Positions 18,168-25,966 of a stretch of DNA of 64,000 nucleotides are shown in pieces. Made by a program: the position numbers and the translations under genes. How positions within the stretch are numbered: the stretch's first letter is position 1; the number at the start of each line of letters is the position of its first letter. Where the stretch lies: the NCBI RefSeq assembly GCF_013385425.1, contig NZ_JACAQA010000031.1:38086-102085 (forward strand). Direction: 5' to 3'. Under the pieces are notes generated by a model. It was not told where the DNA came from, searched no databases, and was given only the letters and a program-made list of their open reading frames with translations. This stretch comes from Pseudomonas gingeri. GTDB lineage: Bacteria > Pseudomonadota > Gammaproteobacteria > Pseudomonadales > Pseudomonadaceae.

Positions 18168-21100
18168 ATGCCCAGACTGTCGGCCCTGCTTCTGTTTTTG
18201 CTGCTTACCTGGACCGCTACGGCTGGCGCGTTGAATCTTACCGATGATGAACGTGACTGGCTGAAAGCCCACCCGCAATTGCGCCTGGGTGTGGATGCCT
18301 CATGGCCGCCCTTTGAGTTCAGGGGCGAAAATGGCGCTTACCAGGGACTGACGAGCGATTACGTTCACCTGATCGAAAACCGCCTGAACATCACGCTCAA
18401 CCCCATCGAGCCGGTGAATTGGACTGAGGTGCTGGAACAGGCGAAGGCCGGCCAGATCGACCTGCTGCCCGGCATCATGTCGACCCCGGAACGACAAGCC
18501 TATCTGTCCTTTACCCGCCCTTACCTGGATTTTCCGATTGTCATCCTGGCCCATGAAGGCGGCGCCAACCCCCATGACATGAAAGAACTCTATGGCCTGA
18601 AAATCGCCGTGGTGGAGAACTACGCACCCCACGAGCTATTGCGCAGCCATCATCCGGACCTCAACCTCGTCCCCATGCCCAATATCAGCTCGGCCCTGCT
18701 GGCCCTGGCCACCGATGAGGTCGATGCGGTCATCGGCGATCTCGCCTCCAGTGTCTGGAGCCTGAACCAGCTCAAGCTCGAAGGGCTCTACGTCAGCGGT
18801 GAAACGCCCTATCGCTACCAGTTGGCGATGGCCGTGCCCAAGGAACAGAAAGTCCTCGTGGGGATTCTCGACAAGGTTATGGCCGACATGACCGTCGCCG
18901 AAAAGGAGACGATCCAGAACCGCTGGGTGGGCAACGTCCTGACCAGTCGCTCCATCTGGGCCGATCTACTGCTCTACGGCTTGCCCTGTGTCCTGCTGCT
19001 GATCGCCATACTGGCCGCGGTCATTCGCATCAACCGCCGCCTGAGCTCGGAAATATCCCAGCGCGTGGCCCTCGAGCAGGAACTACGCAGCAGCGAATAC
19101 CATTACCGCGGCCTGGTGGAGAGCCTATCGGCCATCGCCTGGGAAGCGCGCATGGACTTCACCTACACCTACGTCTCGCCCCACGCCGAAGCCTTGCTCG
19201 GTTATCCGCTGGCCCATTGGCTGATTCCCGGCTTCTGGCGCAGCATCACCCACCCTGCCGACCTGACCCGTGCCCAGACCTTCTGCGACAAGGAGATCAT
19301 CGAGGGCCGCGACCACACGCTCGACTACCGGGTGATCAGCGCCGACGGTCGCACGCTCTGGGTCCGCGACCTGGTCAGCCTGATCGAACACGACAGTGAG
19401 CCGCTTATCCGTGGCCTGATGATCGACATCAGCGAAACCAAACGGACCGAAGAGGCGTTGCGCCTGTCCGAACAGAAATTCGCCTCGGTCTTCCAGCAAT
19501 GCCCGGACATCCTGGTGATCGCCCGCCTGTCCGACGGCCACCTGCTGGAAGTCAACACCGCCTTCGAGGAACAGATCGGCATGAGCGCCCGGGAGGTGAT
19601 CGGGCATACCGCTACCGAGCTCAATATCTGGGGCATCGACGGTGTCGGCTCGGGACTGCTGGAGCGGTTAAGGGGCGGCAGTATCCGTAACCTGGAGATG
19701 CCCTTCAGGCGCAGCAATGGCCAAATGTTCACCGGACTGATCTCCGCCGAGCCCTTCGAACTCGACACCACGCCGGCCCTGGTGGTGGTGGTCAGGGACA
19801 TCAGCCAGCTCAAGCAAACCCAACAACAACTGCAAACCTCCGAAGAAAAGTTCGCCAAGGCCTTCCACGCCTCCCCCGACGGTTTGCTGTTGAGCCGGCA
19901 AAGCGACGGCCTGCTGCTGGAAGTCAATGAAGGTTTCAGCCACCTCACCGGCTACAACAGTGCCACCTCGCTGGATCGATCGACCCTGGAGCTGGGCATC
20001 TGGGTCAACCTGAACGAACGCAAACACATGCTCGAACTGATGAGGCGCGATGGTTTCGTCCGTGATTTCAGCTGCCATATCCGCCGCAACGATGGGCAGA
20101 TCCGCCTGTGCGAAGTGTCCAGCCGGCCGCTGCCGATCGGCGGAGAGGATTGCATGCTGACCATCGCCCGGGACATCACCGAACGCCACGTCATGCAGGA
20201 AAAGCTGCAACAGGCCGCCACCGTCTTCGAAAGCACCGCTGAAGGCGTACTGATCACCGATATCCAGCAACACATCAGCGCGGTCAATCGGGCCTTCAGC
20301 GAAATCACCGGCTACAGCGAAACCGAAGCCCTGGGCCACACCCCGCGCCTGCTTGCCTCCGGCCAGCATGACAGCGCCTTCTATGCGGCCATGTGGCACC
20401 AGTTGACCGCCGAAGGTCATTGGCAGGGCGAGATCTGCAACCGGCGCAAGAACGGCGAGCTCTATCCTAGCTGGCTGACCATCAGTGCCGTGCGTAACCG
20501 CGAGAACGTCATCACCCACTTCGTCGCCGTGTTCGCCGACATCTCCAGCCTGAAACATGCCCAGGCGCGCCTGGACTACCAGGCCCACCACGACCCGCTG
20601 ACCGGCCTGCCCAACCGCACCCTGTTCGAAAGCCGCCTGTTGGCCGCCCTGAACAGCCAGGCCGAAAACGGCGGCCAGGGGGCGGTGCTGTTTCTCGACC
20701 TCGACCGTTTCAAACATATCAACGACAGCCTCGGCCATCCGGTTGGCGACCTGTTGCTCAAGGGCATCGCCGTCAGGCTCAAGGAGCAACTGCGCGACGT
20801 CGACACCGTGGCCCGACTGGGCGGCGACGAGTTCATCATCCTGCTGCCGGGCCTGCACCAGGCCAGCGACGCCACGCACCTGGCCAACAAGCTGCTAGGT
20901 TGCTTCGGCGCGCCGTTCCAGGCGGGTGAACACGAGTTTTTCATCAGTGCCAGCATCGGCACCAGCCTCTATCCCAAGGACGGCAATGACGTCGCCACCC
21001 TGATCAAGAACGCCGATGCGGCGATGTACCGCTCCAAGGCCAAGGGCCGTAACCGGGTCGAAAGCTATACCCGCGACCTCACGGCCCAGGCCAGTGAACG

Positions 21101-21908
21101 CGTGGCCCTGGAGCACGAACTGCGCCGGGCCATCGAGCGCCAGGAACTGCAACTGCTCTACCAACCCAAGATCAGTCTCCACGGCGGTCAACTGGTGGGG
21201 GCCGAGGCCTTGATTCGCTGGCAGCATCCGACCCTGGGCGAGGTACCACCGGAGCATTTCATTCCGCTGGCCGAAGAAAACGGCATGATCCTGCAGATTG
21301 GCGACTGGGTGCTGGAGCGCGCCTGCCGGCAGATGCAGCGTTGGAACAGGACCCACGGAGACTTCGGCCCGCTCTCGGTCAACCTCGCTGGCGCGCAGTT
21401 GCGCCAACCGAACCTGCTGGCACGGATCGAGCAATTGCTCAGGGATTACCGGCTTGAGCCCGGCTGCCTGCAGTTGGAGATCACCGAAAACTTCATCATG
21501 AGCCAGGCCGAGGAGGCCCTGGAGGTTCTGCACCAGCTCAAGCACCTGGGGGTGCAATTGGCCATTGATGACTTCGGCACCGGCTACTCGTCACTGAGCT
21601 ACCTCAAGCGCCTGCCGTTGGATGTGTTGAAAATTGACCAGTCGTTCGTACGTGGTTTACCGGACGATCCCCATGATGCCGCTATTGTGCGCGCCATCAT
21701 CGCCTTGGGTCGCAGCATGCAATTTACGGTGATTGCCGAGGGTGTGGAGAACCAGGCACAGCAGGATTTCCTGGCCGTCGAGGGCTGCGAACAGATCCAG
21801 GGTTACATCGTCAGCCTGCCGCTACAGGCCGAAGAATTCGCCGCGGCCTTCCTTCATATGAGGCTTTCGGAGTTTTCGGATAGCCCCCGCGAGAAACCAT
21901 CGCTATAA
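18168..21908 (+). CDS. Periplasmic-sensor multi-PAS GGDEF/EAL cyclic-di-GMP protein
   Basis: A 1246-residue membrane protein predicted to make and/or break c-di-GMP in response to a periplasmic solute. Order: signal peptide, a SBP_bac_3 (ArtJ-like) binding domain starting at LRLGVDASWPPFEF, a membrane helix near residues 262-288, four PAS/PAC units, then GGDEF and EAL domains. The GGDEF site is intact (RLGGDEFIILL) with an RxxD inhibitory I-site (RDVD) five residues before it. The EAL domain has EALIRW, LEITENF and DDFGTGYSSL, so both activities may be functional. It stands alone between rpoD and a tRNA. Confidence 0.92.
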   Translation: MPRLSALLLFLLLTWTATAGALNLTDDERDWLKAHPQLRLGVDASWPPFEFRGENGAYQGLTSDYVHLIENRLNITLNPIEPVNWTEVLEQAKAGQIDLLPGIMSTPERQAYLSFTRPYLDFPIVILAHEGGANPHDMKELYGLKIAVVENYAPHELLRSHHPDLNLVPMPNISSALLALATDEVDAVIGDLASSVWSLNQLKLEGLYVSGETPYRYQLAMAVPKEQKVLVGILDKVMADMTVAEKETIQNRWVGNVLTSRSIWADLLLYGLPCVLLLIAILAAVIRINRRLSSEISQRVALEQELRSSEYHYRGLVESLSAIAWEARMDFTYTYVSPHAEALLGYPLAHWLIPGFWRSITHPADLTRAQTFCDKEIIEGRDHTLDYRVISADGRTLWVRDLVSLIEHDSEPLIRGLMIDISETKRTEEALRLSEQKFASVFQQCPDILVIARLSDGHLLEVNTAFEEQIGMSAREVIGHTATELNIWGIDGVGSGLLERLRGGSIRNLEMPFRRSNGQMFTGLISAEPFELDTTPALVVVVRDISQLKQTQQQLQTSEEKFAKAFHASPDGLLLSRQSDGLLLEVNEGFSHLTGYNSATSLDRSTLELGIWVNLNERKHMLELMRRDGFVRDFSCHIRRNDGQIRLCEVSSRPLPIGGEDCMLTIARDITERHVMQEKLQQAATVFESTAEGVLITDIQQHISAVNRAFSEITGYSETEALGHTPRLLASGQHDSAFYAAMWHQLTAEGHWQGEICNRRKNGELYPSWLTISAVRNRENVITHFVAVFADISSLKHAQARLDYQAHHDPLTGLPNRTLFESRLLAALNSQAENGGQGAVLFLDLDRFKHINDSLGHPVGDLLLKGIAVRLKEQLRDVDTVARLGGDEFIILLPGLHQASDATHLANKLLGCFGAPFQAGEHEFFISASIGTSLYPKDGNDVATLIKNADAAMYRSKAKGRNRVESYTRDLTAQASERVALEHELRRAIERQELQLLYQPKISLHGGQLVGAEALIRWQHPTLGEVPPEHFIPLAEENGMILQIGDWVLERACRQMQRWNRTHGDFGPLSVNLAGAQLRQPNLLARIEQLLRDYRLEPGCLQLEITENFIMSQAEEALEVLHQLKHLGVQLAIDDFGTGYSSLSYLKRLPLDVLKIDQSFVRGLPDDPHDAAIVRAIIALGRSMQFTVIAEGVENQAQQDFLAVEGCEQIQGYIVSLPLQAEEFAAAFLHMRLSEFSDSPREKPSL

Positions 21909-21909
21909 T
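21904..21909 (+). promoter_or_regulatory. -10 box of the tRNA gene
   Basis: TATAAT followed by a GC-rich discriminator (TCGCGGCC), 15 bases before the tRNA 5' end. It overlaps the TAA stop codon of the GGDEF/EAL gene. No clear -35. Confidence 0.6.
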
Positions 21910-21923
21910 TCGCGGCCTACTGA

Positions 21924-22000
21924 GGGCCTATAGCTCAGTTGGTTAGAGCAGAGGACTCATAATCCTTTGGTCCACGGTTCAAGTCCGTGTGGGCCCACCA
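21924..22000 (+). tRNA. tRNA with CAU anticodon (probably tRNA-Ile2, otherwise elongator Met)
   Basis: A 77-base cloverleaf with encoded CCA: acceptor GGGCCTA/TGGGCCC, D arm GCTCAGTTGGTTAGAGC, anticodon loop CTCATAA, T arm CACGGTTCAAGTCCGTG. The anticodon is CAT. The T-loop GGTTCAAGTCC and anticodon arm resemble E. coli ileX, whose C34 is changed to lysidine by TilS to read AUA, so isoleucine is favoured; elongator methionine is the alternative. It is not the initiator type. Confidence 0.93.
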
Positions 22001-22006
22001 CCTTTG

Positions 22007-22030
22007 AAAGCCCCGCAATGCGGGGCTTTT
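22007..22030 (+). terminator. Terminator of the tRNA gene
   Basis: AAAGCCCCGC / GCGGGGCTTT with a short AAT loop, followed by TTTTGCATTTTT, seven bases after the tRNA. Confidence 0.88.
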
Positions 22031-22326
22031 GCATTTTTGGCAAAGCGAATTTTCCAGCTCGGAAACTGCCCCCCCCCCCCTGAAAGAATACGGCACGCCG
22101 GCCCAAAACAGCCCCCTAGGAGGTCAGTTTTACATTGGCGGTGACACGCAGGACCCCAGATGCAAAATGCAAACGGAACCGGCGGTGCGAGCAAAACCGC
22201 GATCTGCCTAGCCGACTAAAGTCGCTCCCCATACACCCTGCAGTTCCCCCGGGTATGGCTTATATTGCCCCGCTTCAACCAAACACGGCCTGTGGCAGCA
22301 TGTTCGCAGCACTTTAAGGAAAGACC
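22031..22326. other. Intergenic region between tRNA and chemoreceptor gene
   Basis: No credible gene. It contains an uninterrupted run of 12 C residues (22069-22080), unusual in this genome, and a stretch (22130-22210) of less GC-biased sequence. The last 60 bases carry the 5' region of the chemoreceptor gene with AAGGAAAG before its ATG. Confidence 0.6.
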
Positions 22327-24267
22327 ATGTTCAGACGTTTGAGTCAGGCGCTGAGTAATATCAGTGTCAATGCCAAGCTTGCCTTGGGCTTTGGCCTGCT
22401 GCTATTGATGACCTTGCTGATCGCACTGACCGGCTGGCACAGCACCGCCAACATGATCGAACGCAGCAACAAGATCAGTGCCATCGGCACCTTGAGTTCC
22501 CTGACCAACGATTTGCGCGCCAAACGCCTACGCTACCTGGCTGATCGCAACGAACAGAACAGCGCAGCCGTGTCACTCGTACTGGACCGTATCCAGGAGC
22601 ATCAGCGGTCCCTGAGTGGCGCACTGAGTATTCCGGCAGACCTGCAACTTATCGAGGAGCAAGGCCGCATCGTCGAGGACTATCGGACCCACTTCAACAC
22701 GCTTGAGCAAACCTTCAAAGAGCGTGAAGCCTCGCTCGCGAAGTTGGTACAGAGCGCAACGCAAATCACCGACGCGCTCAATGAAGCCACCCAGGATCTC
22801 GTTAACGCCCCAGCGGTTGAAGGGCAAGACGAACATCTGCGTCTAAGCCAGTTTCAAGCCACTAGCTTGCTCGCCGTCCATATCCAGCAGGCGCGCATCG
22901 TGGTGTACGGTTTCATCTACAGCAATGATCCGAGCAAAGAGCAAGGCGCCCTGGCCAGTATCGACCAGATCACGAGCGAACTGCTCAAGGTTCGCGCCGC
23001 CGCCCCTCAACAACAAGGCATCCTGACGCAGGCGGAACACGTGCTGCAACAGTACCGCCAGGATGTGCAGAACTATGCCGCGCAAGTACACACCAGCCTG
23101 GAAACGCTCGATCAGATGGCGGCGTTAGGTGTCAGCCTTGAAGACCTTAGCCAGAAGCTCATAGACAACCAGAGCCAGACACGGGATAGCGAGGCAGGAA
23201 GTGCCCGTCAATTGCTGACGATCAGCACACTGCTGGCATTGGCGCTGGGCATCCTCGCGGCCTGGTTTATCACCGGGCAGATCGTCCATCCGCTGCTGGA
23301 AACCCTGAAAGTCGCGGAGCGTATCGCGGGCGGGGATCTCAGCCACGACATCAAGACCGCGCGACGTGACGAGCTGGGCCAATTGCAGCGCAGCATGCAA
23401 TACATGACGGTGAGCCTGCGCAAGCTGATCGAAGGCATCAGCCTGGGCGTCACCCAGATTGCCAGCGCGGCGGAAGAGTTGTCCGCTGTTACCGAGCAGA
23501 CCAGCGCGAATGTGAACAGCCAAAGAGTCGAGACGGATCAGGTCGCGACCGCCATGAACGAAATGGCCGCCACCGTACAAGAAGTGGCACGCAATACCGA
23601 AGAAGCTTCAAACGCCGCCGCCGCCGCGGATACAGAAGCGCGCGCCGGTGAAAAAGTGGTCGGTGAAGCGATCGATCAAATCGAATTACTGGCCATCGAA
23701 GTCGGCAACTCCACCGAAGCGATGAACCTTCTGGAGTTGGAAAGCGAAAAAATCGGCGGCGTGCTCGACGTGATCAAAGCAGTGGCTGAACAAACCAACC
23801 TGCTGGCACTCAATGCGGCCATTGAAGCCGCGCGAGCCGGTGAGGCCGGACGCGGCTTTGCGGTCGTAGCCGACGAAGTCCGAAGCCTGGCCCAGCGCAC
23901 GCAAAAATCCACCGAAGAAATCGAAGGGCTGATCGCCGGCCTGCAAAGCGGTACCCAGAAAGTCTCGGCGGTCATGGAAAGCAGTCGTGTCCTGACGGAC
24001 AACAGCGTCGCATTGACCCGTCGCGCCGTGACATCGCTGGAAAGCATCACCCGCACGGTGTCGACGATCCAATCGATGAACCAACAGATTTCCTCCTCTG
24101 CCGAGGAGCAGAGCGCCGTGGCCGAAGAGATCCATCGCAGCTTGCTCAACGTGCGCGACATCTCCGAGCAAACCGCGAGTGCCAGCGAGGAAACAGCTGC
24201 GTCCAGCGTCGAACTGGCAAGATTGGGCCACGAGTTGCAGGAAATGGTCAGCCAATTCCGCATTTGA
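22327..24267 (+). CDS. Methyl-accepting chemotaxis protein
   Basis: A 646-residue transmembrane chemoreceptor. It has an N-terminal membrane helix (about 17-36), a long all-helical periplasmic region of about 255 residues, a second helix (about 293-313), a HAMP domain starting at GQIVHPLLETLKVAERIAGGD and the cytoplasmic signalling domain with the invariant hairpin EQTNLLALNAAIEAARAGE. The sensor length fits the HBM (helical bimodular) class, known for organic-acid sensing in P. putida McpS, but the ligand cannot be read from sequence. No CheR-docking pentapeptide is seen at the C-terminus. It opens the tRNA-proximal accessory block. Confidence 0.93.
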   Translation: MFRRLSQALSNISVNAKLALGFGLLLLMTLLIALTGWHSTANMIERSNKISAIGTLSSLTNDLRAKRLRYLADRNEQNSAAVSLVLDRIQEHQRSLSGALSIPADLQLIEEQGRIVEDYRTHFNTLEQTFKEREASLAKLVQSATQITDALNEATQDLVNAPAVEGQDEHLRLSQFQATSLLAVHIQQARIVVYGFIYSNDPSKEQGALASIDQITSELLKVRAAAPQQQGILTQAEHVLQQYRQDVQNYAAQVHTSLETLDQMAALGVSLEDLSQKLIDNQSQTRDSEAGSARQLLTISTLLALALGILAAWFITGQIVHPLLETLKVAERIAGGDLSHDIKTARRDELGQLQRSMQYMTVSLRKLIEGISLGVTQIASAAEELSAVTEQTSANVNSQRVETDQVATAMNEMAATVQEVARNTEEASNAAAAADTEARAGEKVVGEAIDQIELLAIEVGNSTEAMNLLELESEKIGGVLDVIKAVAEQTNLLALNAAIEAARAGEAGRGFAVVADEVRSLAQRTQKSTEEIEGLIAGLQSGTQKVSAVMESSRVLTDNSVALTRRAVTSLESITRTVSTIQSMNQQISSSAEEQSAVAEEIHRSLLNVRDISEQTASASEETAASSVELARLGHELQEMVSQFRI

Positions 24268-24287
24268 GAACACGTGAAAAACACATT

Positions 24288-24405
24288 CAGACGATTGGCG
24301 TCAATGTGCGGATTGAGCACGACCGTAGCCAGCGTCTTCTTGAGTTGCTAGCGCACGGTATTCCCGCTGGTTGTGCCACTCCTTTAACGCCCGCGCATCG
24401 AATTC
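24288..24405 (-). pseudogene. Remnant of a relE-type toxin gene
   Basis: Just after the relB stop on the same strand the translation reads EFDARALKEWH, which is the N-terminal part of Pseudomonas RelE proteins. About 50 bases later a different frame reads LKKTLATVVLNPHIDANRLN, matching the next part of RelE. Similarity then stops abruptly near the 3' end of the chemoreceptor gene. The start codon, an internal segment, the frame and the whole catalytic C-terminal half are gone, so no toxin can be made. Family match is by recognition, not by search. Confidence 0.75.
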
Positions 24406-24409
24406 AGGG

Positions 24410-24649
24410 CTATAGCTCCTCCAGTGAAACCTTCACTTGCTGGGGAGCTGCCAATCGCTCGCGCACCGTGGCGAGCAAAGCTTCATCTTCCTCAGTCATC
24501 AGAATCGGCTTGAACGGCAGTTGGCCGCGCTCGGCCACGTACTGCAAGGCTTGACGCATCAGCTCGGAAGGCGTGACACCAAGTTTTTCCAGCTCATGGT
24601 AAGCACGTGCTTTGAGGTCGTCGTCAATGCGGACGTTGATGAATGCCAT
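24410..24649 (-). CDS. RelB/DinJ family antitoxin, orphan
   Basis: A 79-residue ribbon-helix-helix protein starting MAFINVRIDDDLKARAYHELEK and continuing GVTPSELMRQALQYVAERG, typical of RelB/DinJ antitoxins that neutralise a RelE/YafQ mRNA interferase and repress their own operon. The cognate toxin frame immediately downstream is a decayed fragment, so the antitoxin is now alone. SD sequence GAGGAG precedes the ATG, and a near-perfect 12-bp inverted repeat lies directly upstream. It may still act as a DNA-binding regulator or neutralise related toxins elsewhere. Confidence 0.88.
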   Translation of the reverse strand: MAFINVRIDDDLKARAYHELEKLGVTPSELMRQALQYVAERGQLPFKPILMTEEDEALLATVRERLAAPQQVKVSLEEL

Positions 24650-24658
24650 GGGATGCTC

Positions 24659-24690
24659 CTCACTGTAATGACACTTGCCATTGCAGTGAG
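24659..24690 (-). promoter_or_regulatory. Putative RelB operator
   Basis: CTCACTGTAATG and CATTGCAGTGAG are 12-base arms with one mismatch and an 8-base spacer, adjoining the relB Shine-Dalgarno. Position and symmetry fit autoregulation by RelB. A further perfect 14-base palindrome, AAAAGGGCCCTTTT, lies at 24693-24706. Confidence 0.6.
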
Positions 24691-24770
24691 GTAAAAGGGC
24701 CCTTTTTTACAAACCCGTAAGATGTCCGTTCAGCCTGCGGATCAGAAACCCAATCGCAGCATGCGTCACT

Positions 24771-25211
24771 TCAATCAAATGGTTGGTCATCTAATGTGGG
24801 TGATGCGCGATGAGCTGAAGACGATCCCTCAAGCAGAGCATCCACCACAGCACGCGCCATTTCTACCGAGTGGAGCATGCCCCAGAACAGAGACCGCTCT
24901 ACTGGATTCGTGTGCAAACTGATTTCGTCACCGTTCAGTTCGGCGGCTTCGAGCAATTTCGAGACGTAGATCAGCGCCTCCTGAGCATTGACGCCTGGTT
25001 GGATGGCAAAAATCGAGGGTTTGAGAGGGTCCGTATGATCGATGGTTTTGGATACGGTCAAAGCGAGGGTATCAAGCAAACGGGCTGTATGAAGCGAAGC
25101 CGATTTTACTGAACCGTTGGAGCCATCGACAATGCCATGGAGAGCACTTCCGTCATCTGGTTTGGAATCTTTGGACTCCGCGGGCGGATCGGGGGTAATT
25201 TTCTTGACCAC
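24771..25211 (-). CDS. DUF6124 family protein
   Basis: A 146-residue protein of the Pseudomonas-specific DUF6124 (formerly DUF3077) group, function unknown. The start is a GTG at 25211 reading MVKKITPDPP, the usual N-terminus, with GGAAGGAG eight bases upstream; the frame stays open further 5' but that part is leader RNA. The conserved core runs from FAIQPGVNAQEALIYVSKLLEAA to WGMLHSVEMARAVVDALLEG, predicted helical. No signal peptide or membrane segment. It is preceded by an unusual structured leader (see 25212-25447). Confidence 0.85.
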   Translation of the reverse strand: MVKKITPDPPAESKDSKPDDGSALHGIVDGSNGSVKSASLHTARLLDTLALTVSKTIDHTDPLKPSIFAIQPGVNAQEALIYVSKLLEAAELNGDEISLHTNPVERSLFWGMLHSVEMARAVVDALLEGSSSAHRASPTLDDQPFD

Positions 25212-25447
25212 GAGTAAAACTCCTTCCGAATTACTTGGAGGAGTTCGCCAATTTTCTCTTGTCCAGTGAAAAGGTGGCGAACTGTACGCGGGTGGACAAA
25301 CCGGGGGATTAGGACCCGGCACACACAAAGTGTCCCACGCACAGCCCGCCATAACGCAGGCACAACGATACCGCTCTCACGGCATTGTGCGATTAATCCT
25401 AAATAAACCACGGGTGTCCAGTCCGCATCGCTGATTTTGCAGCGATG
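25212..25447 (-). promoter_or_regulatory. Candidate structured RNA leader with mutually exclusive helices
   Basis: RNA read on the minus strand. Hairpin 1: CATCGCTG/CAGCGATG (25447-25426). Hairpin 2: GCACAATGCCG with CGGTAtcgTTGTGC (25390-25360). Helix A: 17 consecutive pairs, four of them G-U, between 25350-25334 and 25292-25276, enclosing two smaller hairpins. Helix B: AGTTCGCCA (25283-25275) with TGGCGAACT (25250-25242). Helix C: AACTCCT-CC (25245-25237) with GG-A-AGGAGTT (25227-25218), which covers the Shine-Dalgarno. B uses the same bases as A on one side and C on the other, so A+C and B are alternatives. Pairing was done by hand. Confidence 0.65.
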
Positions 25448-25452
25448 GTCAA

Positions 25453-25481
25453 AATGTAGTTTCAGTACTTGGTTGGAGCAA
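25453..25481 (-). promoter_or_regulatory. Promoter-like sequence for the DUF6124 leader
   Basis: TTGCTC (25481-25476), a 17-base spacer and TACATT (25458-25453). Predicted transcription would begin near 25446, at the base of the first leader hairpin. Confidence 0.45.
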
Positions 25482-25517
25482 CTTGAAAAACGTGTGCAAA
25501 TGTATGCTCTTCAAGGA

Positions 25518-25769
25518 TCAGTCGAACACTCCCTCGATTTCATCCAGCGTGGGCATTACCGCCGGCACCACGGCGAACTCACAGTCCAAAGCACCCAGGG
25601 CTCGCGCATAGGCGACCATACCCACTGACAGATCACCCTTCTCGATGGCGATGACCTTCTGTCGGGTGATGCCAGCCAAGGTAGCGAGTCGGGCTTGAGT
25701 CAACCCGCGACTCAGACGACGCTGCCGGACCTGCTCGCCAAGACGCGTTGTGATAAGGGCATAATCCAT
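25518..25769 (-). CDS. Helix-turn-helix (XRE/HipB-like) regulator, orphan
   Basis: An 83-residue DNA-binding protein starting at the ATG at 25769 (MDYALITTRLGEQVRQRR); a TTG six codons upstream is less likely. The XRE helix-turn-helix is GLTQARLATLAGITRQKVIAIEKG, with the core LATLAGITRQKV. Such proteins are commonly HipB-type antitoxins followed by a hipA-like kinase, but no partner gene follows here: the next sequence is the DUF6124 promoter and leader. Two GTATAC sites flank its own promoter region, consistent with autoregulation. Confidence 0.8.
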   Translation of the reverse strand: MDYALITTRLGEQVRQRRLSRGLTQARLATLAGITRQKVIAIEKGDLSVGMVAYARALGALDCEFAVVPAVMPTLDEIEGVFD

Positions 25770-25774
25770 GTTCT

Positions 25775-25810
25775 GTATACGCGACAAACTATATTAAATG
25801 TAACGTATAC
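25775..25810 (-). promoter_or_regulatory. Paired GTATAC sites upstream of the HTH gene
   Basis: GTATAC occurs at 25775-25780 and 25805-25810, exactly 30 bp (about three helical turns) apart, flanking an AT-rich TTTAATATAG -10-like sequence. Likely operator sites of the HTH protein. Confidence 0.5.
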
Positions 25811-25884
25811 CGAACCTCTGAAAAATCAAAGCAGTTATGCAGCTCAACCCAAGTGCAGCCTGCAAGCGTCTCCCAGCTAGACGA

Positions 25885-25947
25885 TGAGCCGAATAAATCG
25901 CACAATCGGCTCACAAAATGAGCCGAATAAGCCTTTTATTCGGCTCA
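25885..25947 (+). promoter_or_regulatory. Four TGAGCCGAAT half-sites upstream of fic
   Basis: TGAGCCGAAT at 25885, ATCGGCTCA at 25905-25913, TGAGCCGAATAA at 25919-25930 and TTATTCGGCTCA at 25936-25947. The last two form a perfect 12-base inverted repeat with a 5-base loop, 20 bases before the fic ATG. The repeats could bind a regulator as DNA or fold as RNA around the start region. Confidence 0.65.
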
Positions 25948-25966
25948 CGCTCATGCGGAGTCCTCT

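Noticed and set aside
21924..22000. Prophage or island attachment at the tRNA
   Set aside because: No integrase and no second copy of the tRNA 3' end was noticed downstream; the adjacent accessory genes are reported only as a hotspot.
25106..25411. Possible 101-residue minus-strand protein within the DUF6124 leader
   Set aside because: It starts with GTG without a ribosome-binding site, overlaps the DUF6124 gene and the sequence is better explained as base-paired RNA.
25518..25769. Complete hipBA toxin-antitoxin locus
   Set aside because: Only the HTH gene is present; the downstream sequence is promoter and leader, with no HipA kinase motifs on either strand.
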